A stretch of DNA of 32,469 nt from Actinomycetes bacterium (GCA_022396035.1 JAIOXO010000019.1:1-32469); one strand, 5' to 3'. Shown: positions 17,950 to 25,711, counted from the stretch's first letter. Translations and numbers: made by a program. The notes: a model not told the origin generated them from the letters alone.

Positions 17950-17982
17950 AGTTTATGCAATATCTTGCAATTATGCAATAAT
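17950..17982 (-). promoter_or_regulatory. Promoter and predicted SorC operator upstream of the aldolase operon
   Basis: On the minus strand TTGCAT (17978-17973) and TAAACT (17955-17950) are 17 bp apart. Three TTGCAT/TTGCAA half-sites lie across the element in the same layout as at 12608-12640. The two promoters share the opening ATTATTGCATA exactly and the third half-site TTGCATA. The transcript would begin about 30 bp before the aldolase ATG at 17910. Confidence 0.7.
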
Positions 17983-18090
17983 AAAAATAGAATAAAAGTC
18001 CCGGTTTAGAGTCATTCCGTATTATTTTTGTTGGTTGATTTTATACAGCACTAATAATAGAATGCATAAATATCAACAATATAAAAAGCC

Positions 18091-20589
18091 ATGTCCAAGT
18101 TAAGAAAAAAACATAAAAAAGGCAATGCCGGCGCCAAAGCATTAATAGTGCTGGTAGCTCTGTTTTTGCTGACAGTAATTATATTTCTCACCGCTTTCAC
18201 CGGTTTGGGTATTGCCGTTACCGACATTATTGGAAACTTCATGTCGGATTTGCCAGAGCTGGAAGAGTATAATCCTGCCGAATCCGCCCTAACTTCCAAG
18301 ATATATGCAGCAGATAATACCCTTATTGCCACCTTTCACGGAGTTGAAAACCGGGAAGCAGTACCCCTTCAGAGATTACCCCGGAACCTGGTAAATGCAG
18401 TAGTGGCCATTGAAGATGAAAGATTCTACCAGCATAAGGGCGTGGATCCCGAGGGCATAATAAGGGCTTTTATTATAAACCTTCAAACCGGAGATATTAC
18501 CCAGGGAGCAAGCACCATTACCCAGCAGGTAATAAGGAACCTTTATATACCTGAAGAAAAATACGAAATAACCTACGACCGCAAGATAAAAGAAGCCATT
18601 CTGGCTTATCAGCTGGAAAAGATATACACCAAAGAAGAGGTCCTGGAGATGTATCTCAATACTGTATACTTTGGAGAAGGGGCTTACGGAGTCCAGGCAG
18701 CATCCCAGGTTTATTTTAATAAAAATGTGGATTACCTTAACCTGGCGGAAGCTGCCCTGATAGCAGGCCTGCTCCGTTACCCTAATAAAACCCCCTATAT
18801 TGACCAGACTTGGTCCCTGGAAAGAAGAAATATAGTACTTTCCAAAATGCTGGAGTTAAATTATATAAACAACCAGCAATATCAGGACGCTATAAATACC
18901 CCTGTAGTGCTGCAGCGGTCAGTCGAAGAAACGGAAGAGGGTTTTGCCCCTTATTTTGTTGAATATGTAAAACAGCAGCTTATAGCAAAATATGGAGTTA
19001 GCCGGGTTTTTAAGGGTGGTTTTGAAATTTATACCACTCTGGAGCCCGATATGCAGATAGCTGCCGAAGAAGCCATAGAAGAAATACTGTATGATCCTGA
19101 AGACCCGGCAGCCGCTCTGGTGGCCATGGATCCCGCCACCGGATACATCAAGGCCATGGTGGGGGGGAAAGACTTTACAGATATGAAATTCAACCTGGCC
19201 TCCCAGGCCAAGAGGCAGCCAGGCTCAACTTTTAAGGTGTTTGCACTGATGGCTGCACTGGAACAGGGCATAAGCCCACTAATGACTTTCGACCCCAATG
19301 GTCCGGTAATATTTAATATAGAAGGAAGTGAGCCCTGGGAAGTCTCCAACTATATGGGGACCAATTACCAGACCGATGAAATGACTATTATGGATGCCAC
19401 CATAAACTCGGTAAACGTAGTGTATTCGCAGCTTATAATGAAAGTAGGAGCATTCAGCCTGGTAGATATTGCCAAAAGGATGGGCATTGTATCTGACCTG
19501 GAGCCCTACCCGGCTATTGGCCTGGGAGGCCTTACCACCGGGGTATCACCATTGGAAACATGTAATGCTTTTTCAACTATTGCCAACTACGGTGAAAAAA
19601 ATGATCCGGTAGCCATAATCAAGGTAACCGATAGTGAAGGTAATATTTTAGAAGAACACCAGCCTAATCCAACCCGGGCCGTATCCGCCATTAATGCTTA
19701 CCGGGCTATAGAAATAATGCAGCAGGTAGTCCAGAGAGGCACAGGTACTCGGGCCAGGCTTGAAGACCGTCCAGTAGCCGGAAAAACCGGTACCACCCAG
19801 GAAGCTGAAAATGCCTGGTTTACCGGGTTTACAACCAACCTGGCGGCCTGTGTATGGATTGGTTACCCCGAGGAAAATAAAGAGTTGGGGGTAATACATG
19901 ACGTAAGGGTTCAGGGCGGTACACTGCCTGCCATGATCTGGAACCTGTTTATGGAAGAAGCTACCCGGAAACTGCCCGCAGAGGAATTTGTAAGACCAGA
20001 AGACGATTTAATAGAAGTGCAGGTAGTCCACAATCCTGAAACCGGTGCAATTATGCTGGCAAACAGGTCTACCCCTTTTGAGCAAATCGAATTAAGACAG
20101 TTTCATTATGGGCAGGAACCCAGGTCATTGGATACTACAGAGGGTTTAAAACTTCCTAATATAACACTAATGCCTAAAGACCAGGCAAATAATATTTTGA
20201 TAGATGCCGGATACACTCATATAGAATTTATTGAAGAAGTATTTGGAGGTGTACCTCCAGGTTATGTTCACAGGCAAGAACCTTTATGGGATGAGGAAGT
20301 TGACCCTATAAGAATAATCAAGGTTTGGGTAAATCCAGGGGGAGTGCCAGCCGGAGACCCCGGGGAAATAATAAAGCAGTTACAGGAAAACCTTCCTACT
20401 GTACCAAATATTATAAATCTACCATGGGATCAGGCAAACCATATGTTAATATATTCAGGATATAATAATATTGAGTATATCTATGAAAAAATCGATGGGG
20501 TACCTCAGAATTATACCTATAATCAGCAACCTTCTGGAGGACAAAAAGCCAGTCTTAACCAGAAGATAAAAGTTTGGGTAAATCCCTGA
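18091..20589 (+). CDS. Class A penicillin-binding protein (PBP1A) with two PASTA domains
   Basis: Membrane-anchored bifunctional peptidoglycan synthase of 832 residues. A basic cytoplasmic tail is followed by one membrane helix (residues about 17-40). The glycosyltransferase domain has EDERFYQHKGVD near residue 108 and QGASTITQQ. The transpeptidase domain has the nucleophile Ser379 in STFK, the SVN motif near residue 435 and KTGTT starting at K565. Two C-terminal PASTA repeats begin at LPNITLMPKDQA and VPNIINLPWDQA, each ending KVWVN, which suggests peptidoglycan or muropeptide sensing. It is not functionally tied to its neighbours and separates the sugar operon from the shell operon. Confidence 0.95.
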   Translation: MSKLRKKHKKGNAGAKALIVLVALFLLTVIIFLTAFTGLGIAVTDIIGNFMSDLPELEEYNPAESALTSKIYAADNTLIATFHGVENREAVPLQRLPRNLVNAVVAIEDERFYQHKGVDPEGIIRAFIINLQTGDITQGASTITQQVIRNLYIPEEKYEITYDRKIKEAILAYQLEKIYTKEEVLEMYLNTVYFGEGAYGVQAASQVYFNKNVDYLNLAEAALIAGLLRYPNKTPYIDQTWSLERRNIVLSKMLELNYINNQQYQDAINTPVVLQRSVEETEEGFAPYFVEYVKQQLIAKYGVSRVFKGGFEIYTTLEPDMQIAAEEAIEEILYDPEDPAAALVAMDPATGYIKAMVGGKDFTDMKFNLASQAKRQPGSTFKVFALMAALEQGISPLMTFDPNGPVIFNIEGSEPWEVSNYMGTNYQTDEMTIMDATINSVNVVYSQLIMKVGAFSLVDIAKRMGIVSDLEPYPAIGLGGLTTGVSPLETCNAFSTIANYGEKNDPVAIIKVTDSEGNILEEHQPNPTRAVSAINAYRAIEIMQQVVQRGTGTRARLEDRPVAGKTGTTQEAENAWFTGFTTNLAACVWIGYPEENKELGVIHDVRVQGGTLPAMIWNLFMEEATRKLPAEEFVRPEDDLIEVQVVHNPETGAIMLANRSTPFEQIELRQFHYGQEPRSLDTTEGLKLPNITLMPKDQANNILIDAGYTHIEFIEEVFGGVPPGYVHRQEPLWDEEVDPIRIIKVWVNPGGVPAGDPGEIIKQLQENLPTVPNIINLPWDQANHMLIYSGYNNIEYIYEKIDGVPQNYTYNQQPSGGQKASLNQKIKVWVNP

Positions 20590-20593
20590 TATT

Positions 20594-20863
20594 TTATGGA
20601 TAAATCGTATCCAGGTCCTTATATGGCCCGGGTATTACATGAACAGCCAGCAGTTCTCCTGCTCTTTTTGCAGCTTCAGCACCAGCGTCTATTGATGACT
20701 TTACTGCCCTTACATTTCATTTGATAAATATGGTTACATAGCCGCCGCCAATCCTTACCTGTCCCATTAGCTCTACATTTGCGGCTTTGACCATAGCATC
20801 TGCTGCCTCTATGGAGCCTACCAGACCCCTGGTTTCAATTAAACCAACAGCATACCCTTCCAT
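20594..20863 (-). pseudogene. BMC-H shell hexamer gene interrupted by in-frame TGA
   Basis: Encodes an 89-codon single-BMC-domain (pfam00936-type) shell protein except that codon 49 is TGA (20719-20717). Before it: MEGYAVGLIETRGLVGSIEA and VRIGGGYVTIFIK. After it: NVRAVKSSIDAGAEAAKRAG and ending VHVIPGPYKDLDTIYP. The stop falls where family members have Gly (usual pattern RGDVGAVK), so one change GGA to TGA explains it. The 40 codons after the stop are intact and conserved. A good ribosome site, AGAGGTGG, precedes the ATG. Last gene of the shell operon; its stop lies 4 bp from the PBP1A stop. Either a fresh nonsense mutation, a sequencing error, or readthrough. Confidence 0.9.
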
Positions 20864-20876
20864 CTGCTACCACCTC

Positions 20877-21164
20877 TTATTCTAAATTGACTTCCTTATC
20901 CCCAAAAATCAATTTCTCAATTTTTGCTACAATAATAGAATCCAATCCCATATTTTTGGTCTGGTCAGTGGCCCTGGCCGGGGTACCGTTAGCCACCATC
21001 ACTGTTTCATCTATCCCTACCCCTATAAGATCAGCGGAAACTACAAAATTATGAGTAAAATTGCCGTCCATATCCAACTCTGCTACTACCATCAACTTTA
21101 AGCCATTGTAGTTTTCATCCTTTATAACCGATACCACATTTCCTATTACTTTTCCCAGCATCAT
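20877..21164 (-). CDS. BMC-P (EutN/CcmL-type) vertex protein 5
   Basis: Pentameric shell vertex protein, 95 residues from the chosen ATG. It opens MMLGKVIGNVVSVIKDEN, the classic EutN/CcmL beta-barrel start, and has IGVGIDETVMVANGTPARA where the family has a GVGxGE-VL-xGSSAR loop. The frame can be extended to a GTG at 21173 that overlaps the upstream gene, but the ATG at 21164 (or 21161) matches family starts better. Fifth of five paralogues in a row, just before the BMC-H gene. The C-terminus EKLIFGDKEVNLE is slightly longer than usual. Confidence 0.88.
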   Translation of the reverse strand: MMLGKVIGNVVSVIKDENYNGLKLMVVAELDMDGNFTHNFVVSADLIGVGIDETVMVANGTPARATDQTKNMGLDSIIVAKIEKLIFGDKEVNLE

Positions 21165-21165
21165 G

Positions 21166-21444
21166 TTAATCACTTACCCCGATATCTACAGAATCAATAA
21201 TAGCGGTTATGGTGGTGTCAGCAGGGACCAGTTTATCCGGAAAAGCCCAGGTTGCTTCGGTGCTTACCTCATAACCTATATATTCGCCCATGGATACTCC
21301 CAAAGGATCCAGGGCCAGGGTTTTTTTACCGGTAAGCTTGCCGGTCTTTATATCTACATCTTCAATTATTTTTATGGCTATGCCCTCCAGCGAAGGATGC
21401 TTGAAATTAGAATAAGTTTTACCAATAACTTTTCCGTAAAACAT
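21166..21444 (-). CDS. BMC-P (EutN/CcmL-type) vertex protein 4
   Basis: 92 residues, beginning MFYGKVIGKTYSNFKHPSLEG, which matches the KVIGxxxxxxKxxxLxG start of EutN/CcmL proteins. It is the most divergent of the set: the GVGxGE-VL turn is GVSMGEYIGYEVSTEATWAF, without the small-residue GSSAR loop. It keeps the closing strand TTITAIIDSVDIG. Its start codon is 1 bp after the stop of gene 3. The changed loop lines the pentamer in known structures, so this copy may have a different pore or interface. Confidence 0.82.
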   Translation of the reverse strand: MFYGKVIGKTYSNFKHPSLEGIAIKIIEDVDIKTGKLTGKKTLALDPLGVSMGEYIGYEVSTEATWAFPDKLVPADTTITAIIDSVDIGVSD

Positions 21445-21445
21445 T

Positions 21446-21742
21446 TTATTTCTCCATCAAAAATTTGTATTTTGAATCAACATGTACCGATTCCACTTTG
21501 GCCGAAATGCCTGCATTTATAGGCATGTTATCATAGCCTACTATTTTCCTGGCAGAACTTCCTCCCACTATCAGCACCTTGTCTCCGGTTCCAATTCCCA
21601 GTTTTTTATCCACAGCAACCACATATTTTTCTGTCTCTTCACCGGCCAGATCCAGCAATTTAACCAAAAATATTTTAGCTGCCTTCATGGTCTTGTCTTT
21701 TACGCTGCAGACCAGCTCTTTTTTAACTACACCTATATTCAC
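21446..21742 (-). CDS. BMC-P (EutN/CcmL-type) vertex protein 3
   Basis: 98 residues. The start MNIGVVKKELVCSVKDKTMK is less typical, but the middle LGIGTGDKVLIVGGSSARK is the clearest GVGxGE-VL-GSSAR signature of the five, and it ends with the usual AGISAKVESVHVD strand. Starts with an ATGA overlap with gene 2 (21742 against 21739), so translation is probably coupled. The N-terminal change (KKELVC where others have KVIGTV) may alter the contact with neighbouring hexamers. Confidence 0.88.
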   Translation of the reverse strand: MNIGVVKKELVCSVKDKTMKAAKIFLVKLLDLAGEETEKYVVAVDKKLGIGTGDKVLIVGGSSARKIVGYDNMPINAGISAKVESVHVDSKYKFLMEK

Positions 21743-22008
21743 TTCTCTTCCCCCCTGCCATCCAACCTGGCCACTATGGAAGTATCGGTAGGCACCTCTG
21801 CAGTCATATCGGTCATCTTGGAAGCACTGCCGGTGGTAATAAGTACCATATCACCATATCCCACATCTATGGTATCTACAGCTACGGTATAACTGTCAGT
21901 ATGGCTAAAATTACTGTCCAATATATTAACTACATATAATTGTACTGGATCTAACTGCTTCATTTTAGAAACTGAGGTTATGCTACCTACAACTTTTGCT
22001 ATATCCAT
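21739..22008 (-). CDS. BMC-P (EutN/CcmL-type) vertex protein 2
   Basis: 89 residues. MDIAKVVGSITSVSKMKQLD is a standard EutN/CcmL opening. The loop reads IDVGYGDMVLITTGSASKM, and the last strand is DTSIVARLDG followed by a short charged tail. It lies 2 bp after gene 1 and overlaps gene 3 by 4 bp. Each of the five copies differs strongly from the others, so this is not a recent tandem duplication. Confidence 0.9.
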   Translation of the reverse strand: MDIAKVVGSITSVSKMKQLDPVQLYVVNILDSNFSHTDSYTVAVDTIDVGYGDMVLITTGSASKMTDMTAEVPTDTSIVARLDGRGEEK

Positions 22009-22010
22009 AA

Positions 22011-22283
22011 TTATTCATACATATTTATTTTATCTATTTTTGCTACTATGGAAGCCCTGATAGGCACATTTTCTCTTCCCACAATATTGCTTACGGTGTC
22101 TCCGTCATCGGTAAGCAGCACTGTTTCTCCAACCCCCACTCCAATAGCATCCTCTACCAGATAATATTGATTGGATTGTTTTCCATAAGGATTGATAGCC
22201 TGGGCTATCTTAAGCTTGGTATTCTCAATTTTTTCCACTTTTATGGTACTTACTACAGTACCGATTACTCTGGCAATCTCCAT
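22011..22283 (-). CDS. BMC-P (EutN/CcmL-type) vertex protein 1
   Basis: 90 residues, first gene of the shell operon. It opens MEIARVIGTVVSTIKVEKIE, has IGVGVGETVLLTDDGDTVSN in the conserved turn and closes RASIVAKIDKINMYE. These proteins form pentamers that cap the twelve corners of microcompartment shells. In the usual GSSAR position it has acidic DDGDT, so the pentamer centre should be more negative than normal. A minus-strand extended -10 promoter lies about 45 bp upstream. Confidence 0.92.
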   Translation of the reverse strand: MEIARVIGTVVSTIKVEKIENTKLKIAQAINPYGKQSNQYYLVEDAIGVGVGETVLLTDDGDTVSNIVGRENVPIRASIVAKIDKINMYE

Positions 22284-22327
22284 ATAATGCTTCCGGTTTC
22301 GCCTGATTTGTCCCTTAAAATTAGTTA

Positions 22328-22336
22328 ATTATAACA
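22328..22336 (-). promoter_or_regulatory. Extended -10 promoter element of the BMC shell operon
   Basis: On the minus strand TGTTATAAT forms a perfect extended -10 (TGnTATAAT) 44 bp before the first vertex gene. No good -35 is seen, which is usual for extended -10 promoters. I found no copy of the TTGCAT operator in this 252-bp spacer, so the shell operon is not visibly under the same regulator as the sugar operons. Confidence 0.45.
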
Positions 22337-22535
22337 TAAATACATATATAGCTTACAGGTTTTTTTGCCAAACTTCTACCATCACCGTATTAGAGATTTG
22401 CCAGGCGGCAGATAGCAATATCTGTGATTGCAGCCCTTAGAAAAAGATTAGCTTGCTTTTAAAAAATCCGGTTTTAAAGTTTTGTTTATTATTGTATATT
22501 TATTACCTACAGGAAATTAGATAAGAGGATAGGTT

Positions 22536-24026
22536 ATGAGCAGCAATGATAAACAGGTAAGGGTAAGGTTTGCGCCCAGCCCCACTGGATACCTGCATAT
22601 TGGCAGTGCCAGAACTGCATTTTTTAACTGGCTTTATGCTAAAAAAAACCAGGGGGAATTAATACTCAGAATTGAGGATACCGATATCCTGAGACATGTA
22701 GAAGATTCCCTGCAAAGCCTGACCGATTCCTTAAAATGGCTGGGCCTGGATTGGGATGAAGGCTATGAGTCCGGCGGAGACCTGGGGCCATACCGTCAAT
22801 CCCAAAGAAAAGAAATGTATGTAAGGTATGCAGAACAATTAGTGCAGCAGAGTAAAGCCTACCGCTGTTTCTGTACACCTGAAACCTTGAAACAAAAAAG
22901 GGAAAGCCTGGAAAAAGAAGGAAAGACCTTTAAGTATGACCGCCATTGCCTGAAATTAACTGATGAAGAGATAGAAAGAAAAATAAGTCAGGAAATGCCC
23001 TATGCCCTAAGGCTCCGCCTGCCGGATGACCAGATAATTTCATTTAAGGATATAGTTTATGGAGAAATTTCTGTAAATACTGAAAATTTGGATGATTTTG
23101 TAATCTTAAGGTCAAATGGGCTACCCACCTATAATTTCAGTGCAGCTGTAGATGATGCCCTGATGAAGATAACCGATGTTATAAGGGGTGAAGACCATCT
23201 GTCCAATACACCCAAACAGATACTTATCTATATGCTGCTTGGTTTTACCATACCGCAATTTACCCATCTTCCCATGATTCTGGGAAGCGATGGACAGAAA
23301 TTGAGCAAAAGGCATGGTTCGGTAGCCATTGAAGCCTACCGGGACCAGGGAATTTTGCCGGAAGCTATACTCAATTACCTTGCTCTGCTGGGATGGTCAC
23401 CGGAACAGGAGCAGGATATGTTTACAGTTAAGCAGCTGCTGAAAGATTTTGATTTAAAAGATATTAATAAAAAACCGGCCCGATTTGATTATGAAAAACT
23501 CATATGGATAAACAGCTGCTGGATACGTTCTCTGGATACAGATCAGCTGGCTTCCATGATAGCCAGAAAGGTAAAAGAGTCTATTGACTCCCAACAGGCC
23601 CTTGCCGGATGGGATACCGGCCTTGATGAAAAATGCACCCAGATTGCCCCCCTTATAAGGGAAAGAATAAAAACTCTAAACGAAATCCCGGATTGGGTCT
23701 TCCCCTACTTTACCACTGTTTCCTATACTCCTGAATCCTTAAGCTTTTTTGACCTGAAAAAGGTTGATGCTCCCCTGGTGCTGGAGGAAACTATAAAAAT
23801 ATTTGCCGGAATGCAGGATTTTGATTCCCAGGAAATTGAACAGGCCCTCAGGCTTAAATCAGAGACTATGGATTGCAGCTTCAGGAATTATATATCGGTA
23901 ATAAGGATGGCCTTATGGGGGACCAAGGTAAGCCCCCCCTTATTTAAAACCATGGAAATACTGGGCAGGGATTTAACCCTTCACCGGTTAAATAATTACC
24001 TGAAAGCTCTGAAGGCTAGAGCCTGA
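22536..24026 (+). CDS. gltX: Glutamyl-tRNA synthetase
   Basis: Class I aminoacyl-tRNA synthetase, 496 residues, loading glutamate on tRNA-Glu (and perhaps tRNA-Gln, if the cell uses the amidation route). The HIGH-type motif is in APSPTGYLHIGSARTA near residues 14-29, LRIEDTD follows near residue 49, and KLSKRHGS is near residue 255. The ATG follows AAGAGGATAGGTT. Ends in an 11-bp tail-to-tail overlap with the acetate kinase homologue on the other strand. Confidence 0.97.
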   Translation: MSSNDKQVRVRFAPSPTGYLHIGSARTAFFNWLYAKKNQGELILRIEDTDILRHVEDSLQSLTDSLKWLGLDWDEGYESGGDLGPYRQSQRKEMYVRYAEQLVQQSKAYRCFCTPETLKQKRESLEKEGKTFKYDRHCLKLTDEEIERKISQEMPYALRLRLPDDQIISFKDIVYGEISVNTENLDDFVILRSNGLPTYNFSAAVDDALMKITDVIRGEDHLSNTPKQILIYMLLGFTIPQFTHLPMILGSDGQKLSKRHGSVAIEAYRDQGILPEAILNYLALLGWSPEQEQDMFTVKQLLKDFDLKDINKKPARFDYEKLIWINSCWIRSLDTDQLASMIARKVKESIDSQQALAGWDTGLDEKCTQIAPLIRERIKTLNEIPDWVFPYFTTVSYTPESLSFFDLKKVDAPLVLEETIKIFAGMQDFDSQEIEQALRLKSETMDCSFRNYISVIRMALWGTKVSPPLFKTMEILGRDLTLHRLNNYLKALKARA

Positions 24027-25257
24027 ACAGCATCTCTTCCGGTTTCAGATCTCTTCCCAGTTCCACCACTTTCTTGGTAAAGCTGGCTACTACCACTTCC
24101 TCGTTGGTAGGTATTATGTATACCTTTACTTTTGAATCTATGGAATAGTCAGAAGATATAAGCCCAAGCTGGCCGTTTACTTCCTTGTTCCTGGATAAAT
24201 CAAGCTTTATGCCCATAAATTCCAGGTCCTCAAGTATTCTTTCTCTCATATAGGCATTGCCTTCTCCAATACCGCCGCCAAATACCATGCAGTCAAGGCC
24301 GCCCAGTACTGTGGCCAAAGAACCGATATACTTCCGTATACCATCAACATAAAGGTCTACAGCCAGTTTTGCCCTCTTATTGCCCTGTTCCGCTGCAGCC
24401 AGTATTTCCAGCATATCGTCAGACCCGATACCAGCTGTTCCTTTGAGGCCGGCATTATTGGATATTTGCTCCTGGGCCTCCTCTACCGTCAGGCCTAACT
24501 CTTTCATGGCATAAAGCAGAGCAGTTGCATCCGCATCGCCAACTCTGGTGCCCTGAAGCAACCCTGAATTGGGAGAAAAATCCATGCTGGTATCCACAGA
24601 TTTTCCACCGGCCAGAGCAGTCATGGAACTGCTGCCGCCGAGGTGTATGGTTACCAGTCGAATATCTTCCGTGCCTTCCAGCTGGTATGCTTTGGCAGAA
24701 AGATACCGGTGGGAAGAACCATGGAAACCGTTCTTCTTTATTCCCAGCTGTTGATACCATTCCCAGGGAAAGCCGGAATACCTCCTGAACTCCGGTATGG
24801 AATAATGGAAAGATGGCTCAAAAACTCCTACCATGGGAACATCCAAAATCTTATCGAATATACCTATGGTTTCAATATAGGGAATATTGTGTACCGGAGC
24901 CACAAAGGCAAATTTTTTCATCTCTGCCAGGGTTTCAGGGGTCAGCATATTGGCACCGTTCTTTACACCCAGTATGGTTTTAAAGCCCATGGCTTCAATA
25001 TCCTGGGGTTTGTTAATGACTCCATTGGCCACATACCAATCCAGTATGAGTTTTATTCCATCTTCAAAACCGCAGACTTCCACTACTTCTTTCCGGGTGT
25101 CTTCATCGCCAGCACTGTGGCTGAAATTGGACTGGCCCTCCGTCTTGATCTTGTCCAGATTGGCCTGTCCCAGAGTCTTAACATTATTTTGATCATCAAT
25201 ATCAATAATTTTACTCTTCAGGGAGGTGCTGCCTACATTCCCGATTCCTATAATCAT
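24016..25257 (-). CDS. Divergent acetate kinase (AckA) family protein
   Basis: ASKHA-fold acyl or carboxylate kinase homologue of 413 residues, close to AckA length. Family landmarks are kept: Asn7 in GNVGSTSLK, NGFHGSSHRYL, GGKSVDTSM, GTRVGDADA (Arg241 equivalent) and PTNEE (Glu384 equivalent). But key positions differ from the acetate kinase I remember: GHRVVHGGE reads GFKTILGVK (Arg91 to Lys), VFDTAFH reads VFEPSFH (Asp148 to Glu), HLGNG reads HLGGS and GIGEN reads GIGEG. It may use another substrate or be non-catalytic. The ATG follows GAAAGGGG. It may be read through from the RHH gene upstream. Confidence 0.85.
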   Translation of the reverse strand: MIIGIGNVGSTSLKSKIIDIDDQNNVKTLGQANLDKIKTEGQSNFSHSAGDEDTRKEVVEVCGFEDGIKLILDWYVANGVINKPQDIEAMGFKTILGVKNGANMLTPETLAEMKKFAFVAPVHNIPYIETIGIFDKILDVPMVGVFEPSFHYSIPEFRRYSGFPWEWYQQLGIKKNGFHGSSHRYLSAKAYQLEGTEDIRLVTIHLGGSSSMTALAGGKSVDTSMDFSPNSGLLQGTRVGDADATALLYAMKELGLTVEEAQEQISNNAGLKGTAGIGSDDMLEILAAAEQGNKRAKLAVDLYVDGIRKYIGSLATVLGGLDCMVFGGGIGEGNAYMRERILEDLEFMGIKLDLSRNKEVNGQLGLISSDYSIDSKVKVYIIPTNEEVVVASFTKKVVELGRDLKPEEMLFRL

Positions 25258-25373
25258 TATTTGGCCCCTTTCGATATCATTTAAAGGTTTGCATTACAAA
25301 GCAAATAAATTATATTATTTTTTATGGCTTTCCTCAAATAAAGAAACCGGCGAAAGGACTGGCAATGCAGAGA

Positions 25374-25586
25374 TTATTTTTTGGTTTGTTCAAAATGTTT
25401 TCTTAGCAGTTCCAGTTGTTTGGCTATATTGGCCCTATCTTCTTGCAGGCAGTCCGTGTTATTGATTTTATCTGCCAGCGCTAAAGAAACCAGGGCTGAA
25501 AGAGATATGCCTAGCTTGTCAGCCTTATCTTTTGCTCTTTTCATCAGATCCCGGTCTAACCGGAAACTGTGCATTTTCTTGGACAT
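25374..25586 (-). CDS. Ribbon-helix-helix DNA-binding protein
   Basis: 70-residue protein. KMHSFRLDRDLMKRAKDKAD followed by KLGISLSALVSLALADKI has the strand-helix-helix layout of CopG/Arc-like regulators; a charged, probably coiled tail follows. No toxin gene lies beside it, so a transcription factor role is preferred over an antitoxin. Its promoter overlaps a perfect inverted repeat at 25603-25624, which fits autoregulation. The ATG at 25586 is only 6 bp from the -10, so the transcript may be leaderless; an in-frame ATG at 25574 is an alternative start. Confidence 0.8.
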   Translation of the reverse strand: MSKKMHSFRLDRDLMKRAKDKADKLGISLSALVSLALADKINNTDCLQEDRANIAKQLELLRKHFEQTKK

Positions 25587-25592
25587 GCCCCC

Positions 25593-25624
25593 ATACTAAG
25601 AATTGTTGACCAATATGTCAACAA
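25593..25624 (-). promoter_or_regulatory. RHH promoter with overlapping inverted-repeat operator
   Basis: On the minus strand a consensus TTGACA (25621-25616) and TAGTAT (25598-25593) are 17 bp apart. The -35 lies inside a perfect inverted repeat with arms TTGTTGAC (25603-25610) and GTCAACAA (25617-25624) around CAATAT. The site lies between the RHH gene and the NifS-like gene, so it could control both. Confidence 0.7.
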
Positions 25625-25711
25625 GCTAGCGACAGCGATAAATTTTTACCAGTGGAATTTTTTCCTAAAAATATTTAAAATCTAAAGAGTACATAAAGGA
25701 AAGGACAATTT

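Noticed and set aside
20594-20863. Genome-wide TGA=Gly code, as in some candidate-phylum bacteria, to explain the BMC-H gene
   Set aside because: gltX, PBP1A and apt all end naturally at TGA, so TGA is a stop codon here.
24643-25284. 213-codon plus-strand ORF opposite the acetate kinase homologue
   Set aside because: Antisense frame of a recognisable gene, with no domain and no sensible start signal.
25374-25586. Toxin-antitoxin pair
   Set aside because: The RHH protein resembles an antitoxin, but neither neighbour is a small toxin-like gene.
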